Under the pieces are notes generated by a model. That model saw only the letters and a list, made by a program, of their open reading frames with translations, did no database searches and had not been told where the DNA came from. A stretch of 64,000 bases of DNA from Vibrio spartinae (lineage in GTDB: Bacteria; Pseudomonadota; Gammaproteobacteria; Enterobacterales; Vibrionaceae): positions 2,533,001-2,597,000 of the forward strand of contig NZ_AP024907.1 in the NCBI RefSeq assembly GCF_024347135.1, in the 5' to 3' direction. This document shows, piece after piece, positions 40,418 to 49,470 of this stretch; the first letter of the stretch is position 1; each line of letters starts with the position of its first letter. The position numbers and the translations under genes are program-made.

Positions 40418-40936
40418 TCAACTTGTAACAGTCCGTTCTATATATTCTCTGCGCGAAAAATAGAGATTTAAGGTTCCCCCCCAAAACACACCATCAATAA
40501 CTCCGCATAGAAATCCATAAATTAAATTAAAGTTTAGACTGAGGCTATACTCGGGAAATATAGACAAACAAGCAGTCAATACGAATTTAGTTAAAAATGC
40601 TATAAGAATGAAAATGAGTGTTAGTGTAGTTCCAGGTCTAATTACGAGCGCTGTTCCAGTAATAAATTTCAACCGAGGGGTTCTTCGCCATAACATCCAT
40701 CCTACGGCTCCACCACTCAATAATCCAATTGCAGAACAGACTAATCCAATGTTAGGAAAGTGCAACTCATTAACAACTCCGGCTCCTCCCCAGAATAAAA
40801 ATACAACAGGCAGTAAAAATAGCCTTTTTATTTCCATTTCCCGGTCGTGTAATGCTATAACGCCTCTTAATAGCAAAAAGACGAAAAGAATCCATACCCA
40901 CATGGGTGTACCTTCCAAAATACTGAGAACAGTCAT
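40418..40936 (-). CDS. Membrane protein, DUF6622-like, 172 aa
   Basis: It has four to five hydrophobic segments (about 10-28, 40-57, 64-82, 100-125, 140-158). The start MTVLSILEGTPMWVWILFVF and the following LLPVVFLFWGG resemble DUF6622 proteins, which I recall only tentatively. It is the last gene of the biosynthetic operon, 2 nt after the previous stop. A role in product transport or immunity is possible. Confidence 0.65.
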   Translation of the reverse strand: MTVLSILEGTPMWVWILFVFLLLRGVIALHDREMEIKRLFLLPVVFLFWGGAGVVNELHFPNIGLVCSAIGLLSGGAVGWMLWRRTPRLKFITGTALVIRPGTTLTLIFILIAFLTKFVLTACLSIFPEYSLSLNFNLIYGFLCGVIDGVFWGGTLNLYFSRREYIERTVTS

Positions 40937-40938
40937 TA

Positions 40939-41514
40939 CTATACCCCCGCTTGCCGAACACGATAATGATTACGAACGAACTTTGGTAGATACTTTGACA
41001 AGTAAACACCAACACAGATGAGACCTATTGTTACCATCCTTAATTCTGCAGACCATTCAAACAAAAAGTTTAAAACACCATTAATAGCAAAAATAATCAC
41101 CCACACAAGTGTTATATATTTATTAATCATGTAAAATAGAATGTGTTTTTGCTTTTCTTCAGAAACACCTATTTTTGCATAATGTATCGTGAATGGTTTC
41201 TTAATTACTAAGCTAACAAACGACACGAAAGCTAAGCAGATATAACAAAAGCTTGTTGGATATTCATTTAAGAGTTGCGAATACCCCCCGAAGTAATTAA
41301 TAAATAAAATGAATACAGTTACCAGGTTTGTGATAACCACAGGTTCACCTTCTATTATTATCTTTCGATTTATTACTAGTATTGCTAATACAATTAAGGC
41401 TAGAATAATAAATCTTTCGGTCATACTCATTACGCTTTTGTGTACAACCCATGAGTATATGCTCCATGGAACAAATGATATGATAACATTAAACATACTA
41501 ATACAGTTAACCAT
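40939..41514 (-). CDS. Membrane protein, 191 aa
   Basis: It has about five or six membrane segments (near 8-25, 33-49, 58-76, 85-102, 128-150, 160-178) and short loops; a Lys-rich loop lies near 108-125. No family is recognised. Its ATG overlaps the preceding stop as TAATG (41512-41516), so it belongs to the operon. It could process or move the lipid-like product in the inner membrane. Confidence 0.6.
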   Translation of the reverse strand: MVNCISMFNVIISFVPWSIYSWVVHKSVMSMTERFIILALIVLAILVINRKIIIEGEPVVITNLVTVFILFINYFGGYSQLLNEYPTSFCYICLAFVSFVSLVIKKPFTIHYAKIGVSEEKQKHILFYMINKYITLVWVIIFAINGVLNFLFEWSAELRMVTIGLICVGVYLSKYLPKFVRNHYRVRQAGV

Positions 41515-42287
41515 TATTTATTAGTGGCAAAATGACCACATGTATATCGTTTTTTACTTTCAGATTGAATGTAAAAAACTCCGGAATTACTCTTAATGCC
41601 ATCGCTCTTTATTATTAGTTTATAGTTTTCATCAGGGCACACAGCATCTATAAACTTAACCTTAGACAGTTCAATCAACGTATTACTGAAATCTATCTTT
41701 AAACCCTTAAATAACAGCTCTGTGAGCAATGAGCCAGGACAGACAGCTCTACTAGGGAAATGTTCCTCAAATAGTGGGTGCTTGCGTTCAAACTTAAAAC
41801 GAAAGGAGTTATCGGATACATTAGAAAAAGTCCATAATTGCTTAACTTTATAAGCAAAACCTCTCTTATTAATTTTTTGTGGCAAGTAAACTTTTGCGAC
41901 AAGTATTGTAGCCAGAGCTAGTTCCTGTCTTAAATTATCGGTTTTATCCGATATCCAACAATGTATGCGGTATACATCATTTACCAACTCTATATTACCA
42001 GAGATATCCACTACCTCCGGTAATTCGAAAACTTTTGTTTCAAATTCATCAATTAGCACTGGTAGATATCGATAATCCGGGTCCTTAAGTAAAGAAGTTC
42101 TGGTCGCAAATCGAACTGCAAATTGGTTCATTCCTTCAATAAGCTGACTTATCTGGGAGTGTAATCTCGACTGATCCCAATGAGCTAAATTTAATGTACC
42201 TATTGCAAAATCGTCTTTAGTTTTGTCTATGACCGAACAAATTCCGAGGAAGTTAGGCCCGTCAATATGTTCTTCGTTTATAGCCAT
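41514..42287 (-). CDS. Double-hotdog 3-hydroxyacyl-ACP dehydratase-like protein
   Basis: 257 residues. The C-terminal hotdog has HPLFEEHFPSRAVCPGSLL then TE (170-190), the FabZ/FabA active-site motif with H176 and E190. The N-terminal ~150 residues look like a second, degenerate hotdog. It would remove water from the 3-hydroxyacyl-ACP made by the ketoreductase, giving a double bond. No enoyl reductase is seen in the cluster, so the chain may stay unsaturated. It overlaps the citrate-synthase-like gene by 10 nt. Confidence 0.75.
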   Translation of the reverse strand: MAINEEHIDGPNFLGICSVIDKTKDDFAIGTLNLAHWDQSRLHSQISQLIEGMNQFAVRFATRTSLLKDPDYRYLPVLIDEFETKVFELPEVVDISGNIELVNDVYRIHCWISDKTDNLRQELALATILVAKVYLPQKINKRGFAYKVKQLWTFSNVSDNSFRFKFERKHPLFEEHFPSRAVCPGSLLTELLFKGLKIDFSNTLIELSKVKFIDAVCPDENYKLIIKSDGIKSNSGVFYIQSESKKRYTCGHFATNK

Positions 42288-43351
42288 GACTCTGGAACCT
42301 TTTTGTATTTTGCTCTTAAGTCCTCGGATTTAAGCCCGAATGAATGATCTCTATAACGCAAACGATAATGAGCAATAAGAGTCGGAATCCTGCATGAAAA
42401 AAAACCGAGCAAACTGGCCTCTGATTCCACGTTTAATTTACTCATTACGCTGCCTATCATGAAGTCAACATTAGGCTTTAAACCTGTTTGATTTGTGATC
42501 ACTTCGGATAATTCTTTGAATGGAGCCATTGAGCCAGTGCTATCATCAAAGAAGGCATCACAACGAGGATCTCTGAGCATAACTGGATGTCCAAAACCGG
42601 GCCATGGTTTATCTGTACAATACTTTTTCGCTGCTAATTCAATGTTTCCTTGCTCAAGTTCAGATTTGATGCTAACGAAACGCATAGTACTAAATTTACA
42701 GGCCCCCATATGTGATGGTCCAGTAGCACAAAAGCTTCCTACCAGAGATGCCCCAATCCGACTTTTTGTGCTTGCAATAAACCGAATTGCTGCAGTGGTT
42801 GGAGTAACGACCCCAAAGCCACCTATTAGAAGTGACATAAATTGTTCAAGCTTGAACTTACTTAATGTAATAAGATTTGCTTTAGGCTGTAGTGCATTCC
42901 AGAATTCATGTACGAATGACTGACTATCCTGAATATTATCGATTAATTTTGGTTCGGGATATCTACCTGTAGCTAAAGTAATAAAGAGAGGCATTAGCAA
43001 CACTATCCCTAAAGATTTATCTTCACTCAAAAAGTCATTCAAATCTTCCGTTCCAATAAACCGCTCAATTACGCCAAGAATAAATGAGAAACGCTGAAAC
43101 ACACTTAAGTGTTGATCATATTGTAATAGTTGATATGTACTATCAATGATCTGGATAATATCTTTCGATTTAATCAGCGCTATTTGCTCCTCTACCAATT
43201 TACTAACCTCTGATTCTGTTATCCGATTTCCCGTCAGAATGAACCACACATTAGATAAAAAAGAATAATTTTGTGCCAACTTTATTACATTTTCTGACCT
43301 TACAAGTAACTGATTATTATCAATATCGAATTGGTCTATTTGCTCATTCAT
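42278..43351 (-). CDS. Citrate synthase-like protein
   Basis: 357 residues. GPSHMGACKFS (211-221) and KPWPGFGHPVMLRDPRCDAF (248-267) align with the two His-containing active-site blocks of citrate synthases and citryl-CoA lyases (H214 and H255 here). IPTLIAHYRLRYRD near the C-terminus matches the closing segment. The family condenses an acyl-CoA with an oxo-acid, or cleaves the product. Its N-terminal region is diverged from housekeeping GltA, so a special acyl substrate is inferred. Confidence 0.75.
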   Translation of the reverse strand: MNEQIDQFDIDNNQLLVRSENVIKLAQNYSFLSNVWFILTGNRITESEVSKLVEEQIALIKSKDIIQIIDSTYQLLQYDQHLSVFQRFSFILGVIERFIGTEDLNDFLSEDKSLGIVLLMPLFITLATGRYPEPKLIDNIQDSQSFVHEFWNALQPKANLITLSKFKLEQFMSLLIGGFGVVTPTTAAIRFIASTKSRIGASLVGSFCATGPSHMGACKFSTMRFVSIKSELEQGNIELAAKKYCTDKPWPGFGHPVMLRDPRCDAFFDDSTGSMAPFKELSEVITNQTGLKPNVDFMIGSVMSKLNVESEASLLGFFSCRIPTLIAHYRLRYRDHSFGLKSEDLRAKYKKVPESWL

Positions 43352-43352
43352 T

Positions 43353-44174
43353 TCACATTACCTGCATTTTATGTTGTGGACTCAAGCTATATAAACGCAA
43401 ATCAACATTACCTACTGACAACATTTTTTTACAGGTAATATCAGCCATGTCTTGATTGAGGTAATTCACTTCGTAAAGAAAGTTTGGTTCTCGTTCTATA
43501 ATCTGTACAGGAGAATCAATTGTGTTTGCAATCTGCTGATAGAGCTTTGATTTATTTGAAATAGATGAAGAAAGTATTATTAAATCAACACCTTTGTAAT
43601 TAAAATCTTCCCCTGCTATACAAGAGAACTTAACTCTTTCTTCACTGATATCACTTTTACATCGCCAATTGTCAAATACGCATTTTGCAAGCTTTACTGC
43701 AGTAGCATCATAATCGATCGCCCTAATCTTCACGTCAGAATTTCTAATCCACATCAAAGCGCTCGAAGGCATCGGGCCGCAACCAACATGACACATGATT
43801 CTGGGCTTAGTCTCTAACAAATCATTTTCAGCATTGAATAATTGTCGATAGAATTCAATAAATTCACCTATGTTAATTCCTGAAGAGCCAGTCTTAGATT
43901 CAGTACCACGGTGGGAATTTCCCATCATTTTTGCAATTGCTAGTTCACATTTCATTTCATAGTCTAGAGACAATGAATCTAATTCACTTAACAAAGATTG
44001 ATGTTCGCATATGAATTTTTCAATAACACAATAATCAGAATGCTTGATTAATCTAATCTGCTCACTAACGTCCTGCAGTTTATGATACAAGTCTAGCGAC
44101 AAGATTGATTTACTATCAATTGGGTTACTAACAATATCTTTTATTTGACAAACTAAGTTCTCAATCGAAATCAT
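43353..44174 (-). CDS. Nicotianamine synthase-like / SAM-dependent enzyme
   Basis: 273 residues. A helical N-terminus (1-120) precedes a Rossmann core with IMCHVGCGPMPSSALMWI (126-143) and IRAIDYDATAVKLA. The GxGPxPxS-type loop and the late EREPNFLYEV segment resemble nicotianamine synthases and CntL-type opine-metallophore enzymes. These transfer the aminobutyrate part of SAM rather than methyl. An ordinary methyltransferase is the alternative. It overlaps the upstream gene by 4 nt. Confidence 0.6.
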   Translation of the reverse strand: MISIENLVCQIKDIVSNPIDSKSILSLDLYHKLQDVSEQIRLIKHSDYCVIEKFICEHQSLLSELDSLSLDYEMKCELAIAKMMGNSHRGTESKTGSSGINIGEFIEFYRQLFNAENDLLETKPRIMCHVGCGPMPSSALMWIRNSDVKIRAIDYDATAVKLAKCVFDNWRCKSDISEERVKFSCIAGEDFNYKGVDLIILSSSISNKSKLYQQIANTIDSPVQIIEREPNFLYEVNYLNQDMADITCKKMLSVGNVDLRLYSLSPQHKMQVM

Positions 44175-45364
44175 TTAGTTATCCTTTTATCACAAACTAA
44201 TAATAGTTTCCCCCGGGCTGAATATTCGAAATCATTTAAGCTCACCACAACAACTGATATCCTTCCTCGGTTTTTCATATAGGCTTCAAAAATCTCAGGT
44301 ATCTCGCTCACGTTTCTTTCAATATTAGCAAGTACATTGTGGTCAAGTTGTTCAGCACATAACTTTATCGTCATCAACTCCTGCAATTCATCAGTAAGAG
44401 ATAAAACAATCTGAATCGTAGGTATCCGAGCAATAGCATTAATTCTCGAAGCAACTAACTCATGACTGATCAGATTGCCCATAAAATTGAATTCAATTGG
44501 TTTTCTCCTAATGTTTTTGAAGTAAAGTTTACCGTTACTTAAAGTTAGATCACCAAAATCACCAATCGGATAGCGAATAAGCGTAGATGTAGATTGATCA
44601 TCTAGAGAAGTAGCCAATAGACCATCATCACTTGTATATTCAAAAAAATAATCTTCATCGAAGAGCTGATAACAGTTTGGGTCGTCTTTTAATGACATAC
44701 CAATAAAACCACACTCAGACAGCCCATACAATCCAAAGATCTGTAGCTCGTCTCCTAATCGTCTTCTCAGATATTTGGTATGAGCAGGCAACATCGGCTC
44801 ACCAGTAAAAACCACTTTATCTATCGGTATCGAACGACCTAAACGCTCCATATGCTCAACAAACTGAATTATCGTCGTCGGTACACCAAACAATACTGTC
44901 AACCCTACATCATTTAGATAATCAAAATGTGTCTGACCCAAGAGTGAAATATCCCCGACAGGTATCACACTCGATTTACAGTTCTTAAGTATCTCGCACG
45001 CAGAATAATGTAGAGACGAGAACAAATTGATTGTAAATAAATTCCCGACAACATCTCCCGGGCAAAAAACTCCATGCGTTCGAAAGTTTACTATCAAATT
45101 ATGTTCAGACGGTGAAACTGAATCGTTCCGCGATTTAAGAGCGACCTTAATACATTTAAGTTGCCCAGTTGTTCCGCTTGTCGCACCTAATAACATCGGT
45201 CCAGAATAATCGCGTTTGTTATGAGCTACCCATTCCATGGGTAGCTGAGAACCGGCAATAACCGATTTGGAAAACTCTTCATAACATGTGTAAGATATTC
45301 CTGTGGTTTGTTCCAATTCAGCCCGATGTGCCATAAAGCTAGTAGCACAGTTATAGTCAGTCAT
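44171..45364 (-). CDS. PaaK-like adenylate-forming ligase
   Basis: 397 residues. LLGATSGTTGQLKCIKV (58-74) is the P-loop; LQIFGLYGLSECGFIGM (about 219-235) the A4/A5 region; LIRYPIGDFGDLTLSNGKLY (about 270-289) fits phenylacetate-CoA ligase-like enzymes. It would activate a carboxylic acid for loading or for amide or ester formation. It shares a 1-nt TAATG overlap with the methyltransferase upstream and 4 nt with the NAS-like gene downstream. Confidence 0.8.
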   Translation of the reverse strand: MTDYNCATSFMAHRAELEQTTGISYTCYEEFSKSVIAGSQLPMEWVAHNKRDYSGPMLLGATSGTTGQLKCIKVALKSRNDSVSPSEHNLIVNFRTHGVFCPGDVVGNLFTINLFSSLHYSACEILKNCKSSVIPVGDISLLGQTHFDYLNDVGLTVLFGVPTTIIQFVEHMERLGRSIPIDKVVFTGEPMLPAHTKYLRRRLGDELQIFGLYGLSECGFIGMSLKDDPNCYQLFDEDYFFEYTSDDGLLATSLDDQSTSTLIRYPIGDFGDLTLSNGKLYFKNIRRKPIEFNFMGNLISHELVASRINAIARIPTIQIVLSLTDELQELMTIKLCAEQLDHNVLANIERNVSEIPEIFEAYMKNRGRISVVVVSLNDFEYSARGKLLLVCDKRITK

Positions 45365-46041
45365 TATTTCACCCGTTTGATCAAAATTTCACATCCTAAG
45401 GCTGCGATACCTTCACCTAGAGTAGCTGTACATTTGAAGGCAGGTGATTCACAGCACTGGATTAGTTTGCCAATACCATCAAACGTATATTTTTCTTCAG
45501 TAGACATATCACATACGCCGCATTCATGACGTGACTTATTAAATAGTTCAAGAGCCTCTGCACTAGCATCCGATAATGGCTCGTGAATGAGTAGGGTTCC
45601 ACCAAGATCAAGTACACGACATAGTTCTTGCATACCGAGTTCTGGTTCAGCCCAGTGATGAATTACAGAACGTGCATAAATTAAAGAGAAAGATCGGTCA
45701 GCGAAAGGTAATTTGCTCACGTTTGCTTCAACGATGTTGACCTTGTCTTCTAGGTCTAAATCTTTAACTTTTGCTAAGCAAAATCCGACCATTTCAGGGT
45801 CTAAGTCTGCACCGTTAAATTTGAATTCATTCAATTGATTCTCGCCCAGTAAATCAAAGAGCATGTGACCAGTACCCATGCCAATATCTAGCAATGATTT
45901 CTGATCTGAAGTAATGTCTTTAATTTCTTCCAAAATGCGTTGCTTAAGATAATTATTCCATGGAAGAGTTCCTTCAACTGCAAATTTTTCATAATGTTCT
46001 GGGGTTAAATCTACTAGTAAATCAGACATATAAAGCTCCAT
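45364..46041 (-). CDS. Class I SAM-dependent methyltransferase
   Basis: 225 residues. Motif I is SLLDIGMGTGHMLFDLLG (about 47-64), followed by GADLDPEMV and ARSVIHHWAEPELGMQELCR (about 127-146), the UbiE/type 11 pattern. The region HECGVCDMS is Cys-containing, and TLGEGIAALGCEILIKRVK ends the fold. It probably methylates the starter or finished product; aryl polyene clusters carry a comparable gene. Confidence 0.85.
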   Translation of the reverse strand: MELYMSDLLVDLTPEHYEKFAVEGTLPWNNYLKQRILEEIKDITSDQKSLLDIGMGTGHMLFDLLGENQLNEFKFNGADLDPEMVGFCLAKVKDLDLEDKVNIVEANVSKLPFADRSFSLIYARSVIHHWAEPELGMQELCRVLDLGGTLLIHEPLSDASAEALELFNKSRHECGVCDMSTEEKYTFDGIGKLIQCCESPAFKCTATLGEGIAALGCEILIKRVK

Positions 46042-46055
46042 AAAGTTGTTTATTA

Positions 46056-46733
46056 CTATCTAATATCTACATCAATTTTGTTGGAAATAATACAATTATC
46101 AATTATCGAATTAAATTCGTAGCTCAACAGTGATATAGTAATGAATACATTTTCTGCGAGAAAATAATTTACATAAAAACACTTCTCTTTAAGTGAATTT
46201 ATACTCCCAATATATAAGAATTCAATTACGTTATCGCTAATACATTTCAACATATAATCATCGGGATTAAATGTCGATTTATAACGACCAGAAATTGACT
46301 TATATAAACTTTCCATTGCACTAAATATAACTATACTCAGTTTTTCTATACTAAAACCCACATAATTACTCTGCTTGTATCTTGATAAATAATCAATCAT
46401 GAACGGTCTGACACGACCTTCAGTTATAATGTCCTCTACATCTACTCCAATGGAGCTTACTTTTGTATCATGTGACACTAGTGTTACACTCATATTGTTG
46501 CTATGACTTATTGAATATGGTGTAGGCCAAGGAACAGAGCTAATCACAGGCATATAGTATTCAGTAAAAATTACTTTTGTCATTTCTCTGACAAGAGAAG
46601 TTCTTGCCTTACGATTTACGGTTATTGGCAAATACTTGTGAATACTATTTTTATTCAAAAACCATTTATATAATGAGTGTTCAATAACACAAAGAAATAA
46701 CGTTCTATCTTTGTTTATATATATACCATCCAT
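46056..46733 (-). CDS. 4'-phosphopantetheinyl transferase
   Basis: 225 residues. PYSISHSNNMSVTLVSH (about 90-106), SSIGVDVEDI (about 111-120) and IVIFSAMESLYKSISG (about 148-163) are the Sfp/EntD motifs; the Asp and Glu of GVDVE and the Glu of AMES bind Mg2+. It activates the cluster's ACP at S36. The composition is AT-rich, like its neighbours. A dedicated PPTase is typical of self-contained type II clusters. Confidence 0.85.
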   Translation of the reverse strand: MDGIYINKDRTLFLCVIEHSLYKWFLNKNSIHKYLPITVNRKARTSLVREMTKVIFTEYYMPVISSVPWPTPYSISHSNNMSVTLVSHDTKVSSIGVDVEDIITEGRVRPFMIDYLSRYKQSNYVGFSIEKLSIVIFSAMESLYKSISGRYKSTFNPDDYMLKCISDNVIEFLYIGSINSLKEKCFYVNYFLAENVFITISLLSYEFNSIIDNCIISNKIDVDIR

Positions 46734-46746
46734 TCAGAAATAAATA

Positions 46747-48156
46747 TCAACTATGAATTTTGATTTTCCCTGTTCTTGTTCTTTGAATTTTCCTAGCAAT
46801 AATTTCAATAGAATAATGATACCATTCTCCTTCAAGAATATTTTTAACTCTATTCAGCTCTGACTCGGAAATATCATTATCCATGATCAGTTTAATTTTC
46901 CCTAAGTCATCTTTTTTAAAATAATGTTTGAGATTGCCAACATAAAGTAATATATCATTCGATATAAGTTGAATAGGGACGAACTTCCCATTATATTTAA
47001 ATTCATTCACTGAACGCGATATCCAGTAATAATACCCATTAGAGTCCATCTTGAATAAATCACCGGAATTGATCCATTCTGGTTTTGGACTCAATTCAAG
47101 AACAGAGTTAACATAACCATCAAAAGAAAATGGGGATTGATAAACCATATGATAACCACAATCTGAATCCAGTTCTTCGCCTTGTGATAATTGTACCTTT
47201 ATTTCAGGTACCATAACTTTACCTGGAGCGACAACCCCAACATAACTAGTGTTCTCAATATCGGTAACAGAAGTCAGTTTATTACAGAATATTCTGGGTC
47301 CTGATTCAGTTTGACCAAAATTATTCCAAAGCACTTCACAATATGGAATCATACTTTTAGCCTGAACTGTAAGAAGTCGATCAGAAGCATTAAGAATATT
47401 TTTCAGCTTAATATTTCTTTTCTCAAATATCTTACTAATCGGCAACATCCAATCACCAATTAATGGAAGATTTGTGATTTTGTTTCTTTCTACCAATTCA
47501 CCTATTGTACTGATGTTATACAAATCAAAAAATAAATCTCCCTCAGATATGAAGCTGCACAACATGGTGGATAACCCATACATATACTGAACCGGGAAAA
47601 AGCAAAGAGTTTTATCATTTGAATTCAGAGTTAAATACTCTGCCACATGAACAGCATTCCCGATCAGTTTATCTTCGTGATACTGAATCAATTTCGGTCT
47701 GCTCGTTGTACCTGAAGTACAGAAATAAAACCGGGCACAGGCATAATGCGATTCTGCTAACTCATATCCATTCACAGGCAGAGATATTTCACCACCGAAT
47801 GACACACTTATCCGCTGATTTAGAGCAACAATTTCTCGGATATCTTTATGCATAACATACGTTGCAATAGCAGAACTATCGATCGTTTCTTGGACTATAC
47901 TGAGATCATTAACATTGACTATGAATGCCCTTACCCGAAGCAAAGATGCAGTGAAATAACTCAGCATACCTTCCAAGTTATTACGAATTACAAAGACAAA
48001 AAGTTTATCAGTACCATTTACTCCCAACTTTTCGACACTTTGGCTGATTTCCCAGGCACAACTTAAGGCCATTCTTTCAACCTCAACTGAAGAATAGATA
48101 TTATCGAAAAATTTAACCGACCACTTTCTATTTAAAAGGGATTTCATTGACATCAT
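46747..48156 (-). CDS. AMP-dependent acyl-CoA/ACP synthetase
   Basis: 469 residues. FYFCTSGTTSRPKLIQY (143-159) is the P-loop, NNFGQTESGPRIF (about 276) the A5 motif, and RTRTGKIKIHS ends the protein with the catalytic C-terminal Lys. It resembles the starter-loading ligases of aryl polyene clusters. Two ligases in one operon suggest that starter loading and tail attachment are separate steps. AAGG lies 8 nt before the ATG. Confidence 0.82.
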   Translation of the reverse strand: MMSMKSLLNRKWSVKFFDNIYSSVEVERMALSCAWEISQSVEKLGVNGTDKLFVFVIRNNLEGMLSYFTASLLRVRAFIVNVNDLSIVQETIDSSAIATYVMHKDIREIVALNQRISVSFGGEISLPVNGYELAESHYACARFYFCTSGTTSRPKLIQYHEDKLIGNAVHVAEYLTLNSNDKTLCFFPVQYMYGLSTMLCSFISEGDLFFDLYNISTIGELVERNKITNLPLIGDWMLPISKIFEKRNIKLKNILNASDRLLTVQAKSMIPYCEVLWNNFGQTESGPRIFCNKLTSVTDIENTSYVGVVAPGKVMVPEIKVQLSQGEELDSDCGYHMVYQSPFSFDGYVNSVLELSPKPEWINSGDLFKMDSNGYYYWISRSVNEFKYNGKFVPIQLISNDILLYVGNLKHYFKKDDLGKIKLIMDNDISESELNRVKNILEGEWYHYSIEIIARKIQRTRTGKIKIHS

Positions 48157-48165
48157 AATTTAACC

Positions 48166-49455
48166 TTACATATAAGCGGGATTACCAATTACTAAACTGC
48201 CAGCCCCACCCCCCATTCCAAATGAGTTTTTTAATGTAAATTTCACTGGCGCATGAATATCATTCAAAACCAGAGGAAGGTCACCGGGTAATTGAGGATC
48301 GACTTCAATACAATTTTTCACTTTTGGTAAGTAGTCTTTCTGGAACGAAACCAGAATTCCCAACATTTCCATCGCACCAGCCGCAGCAATGAGATGTCCA
48401 TGAAATGACTTAGTCGCAACAATCAAAGGAAGTTTGTGACCAGAAAAAACTTTTTTTATTGCGCTAGATTCATGAATATCGTTCTGTTGCGTGGAAGTCC
48501 CATGGGTATTAATAACATCAATTAAGTCAGGGGATAATCCAGAATCAGCTAGAGCTCTTTCCATTGATAACTTCATTTCCAAATCATCAATGTGAGGCAT
48601 AACAATATGTTGTGCACATAGCGAACCTCCATATCCTAGAAGAATGGCAAGCGGTTTATCACCACGTTCAAGAACTTTCGATAATTTTTCAACAGCGAAC
48701 AACCCGGCCCCCTCACTCAATACAAAACCGCTTCTCCGTCTGTCAAACGGTCTTGACCTCTCAGTTCCTTTAAAATTTTGGTCTGTAGAAATCACCCCCA
48801 TCCCTTCCAATCTTGCCAAATTTAATGGTGTAACTTTTGCAGAAATTCCACCACAGATTGCAGCATCAAGATCTCCACGGCTTACTGCTCGCATCGCCAA
48901 CCCAATACTTTGAGTTGAGGCCGAACATAGCCCGAGATGTCCAAAACTAAGCCCTGAAAATGGGATTATTTCATTGATCACCTTCAGAACTGCAGTTGTA
49001 TCAAGGTCTAAAAAGTCACTAATTTTAAAATGGTTCAACGCTGCATTAACTAAAGCCTTCCGGTCATCGCAATTATCTAGCGTTTGGCAAAAATCGATAC
49101 ATTGCTCTATATCTATTGCTGGCTCATCTATCCCAACAATACATCCCACTCGTTCTGAATCGTAATGATCTAGAAGTTTCAAACTACCATTTAGTCGCTT
49201 AGCCGCTTGCTTAGCGTAATACAGTTCACCATTACGAAAATTTTTATGTCGAGGCCAACAGACATTCTCATTCCCTTCTATTGGTAAACCAGCATCATGA
49301 GTCTCGAACTCGGAATGATGAAATTTATGAATTTCACGTACACCACTAGCATCATTAATGAAATTATCATAAATTTCATCGAGACTTGAACCCAGCGGGG
49401 TTATCGCACCGTAAGCACTAATACACAATGGATCTTCTGATATACAGTTTTTCAT
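48166..49455 (-). CDS. beta-Ketoacyl-ACP synthase (FabF-like, active KS)
   Basis: 429 residues. The catalytic triad is C177 (GHLGLCSASTQS), H318 (VINTHGTSTQQND) and H354 (ATKSFHGHLIAAAGAMEM); NSFGMGGGAGSLVIG closes the fold. It elongates the ACP-bound chain by decarboxylative Claisen condensation. It is followed closely by the ligase gene and preceded by the KS-like gene, giving a KS plus CLF-like order as in type II polyketide and aryl polyene systems. Confidence 0.92.
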   Translation of the reverse strand: MKNCISEDPLCISAYGAITPLGSSLDEIYDNFINDASGVREIHKFHHSEFETHDAGLPIEGNENVCWPRHKNFRNGELYYAKQAAKRLNGSLKLLDHYDSERVGCIVGIDEPAIDIEQCIDFCQTLDNCDDRKALVNAALNHFKISDFLDLDTTAVLKVINEIIPFSGLSFGHLGLCSASTQSIGLAMRAVSRGDLDAAICGGISAKVTPLNLARLEGMGVISTDQNFKGTERSRPFDRRRSGFVLSEGAGLFAVEKLSKVLERGDKPLAILLGYGGSLCAQHIVMPHIDDLEMKLSMERALADSGLSPDLIDVINTHGTSTQQNDIHESSAIKKVFSGHKLPLIVATKSFHGHLIAAAGAMEMLGILVSFQKDYLPKVKNCIEVDPQLPGDLPLVLNDIHAPVKFTLKNSFGMGGGAGSLVIGNPAYM

Positions 49456-49470
49456 ATTCTTACTTCTTAA

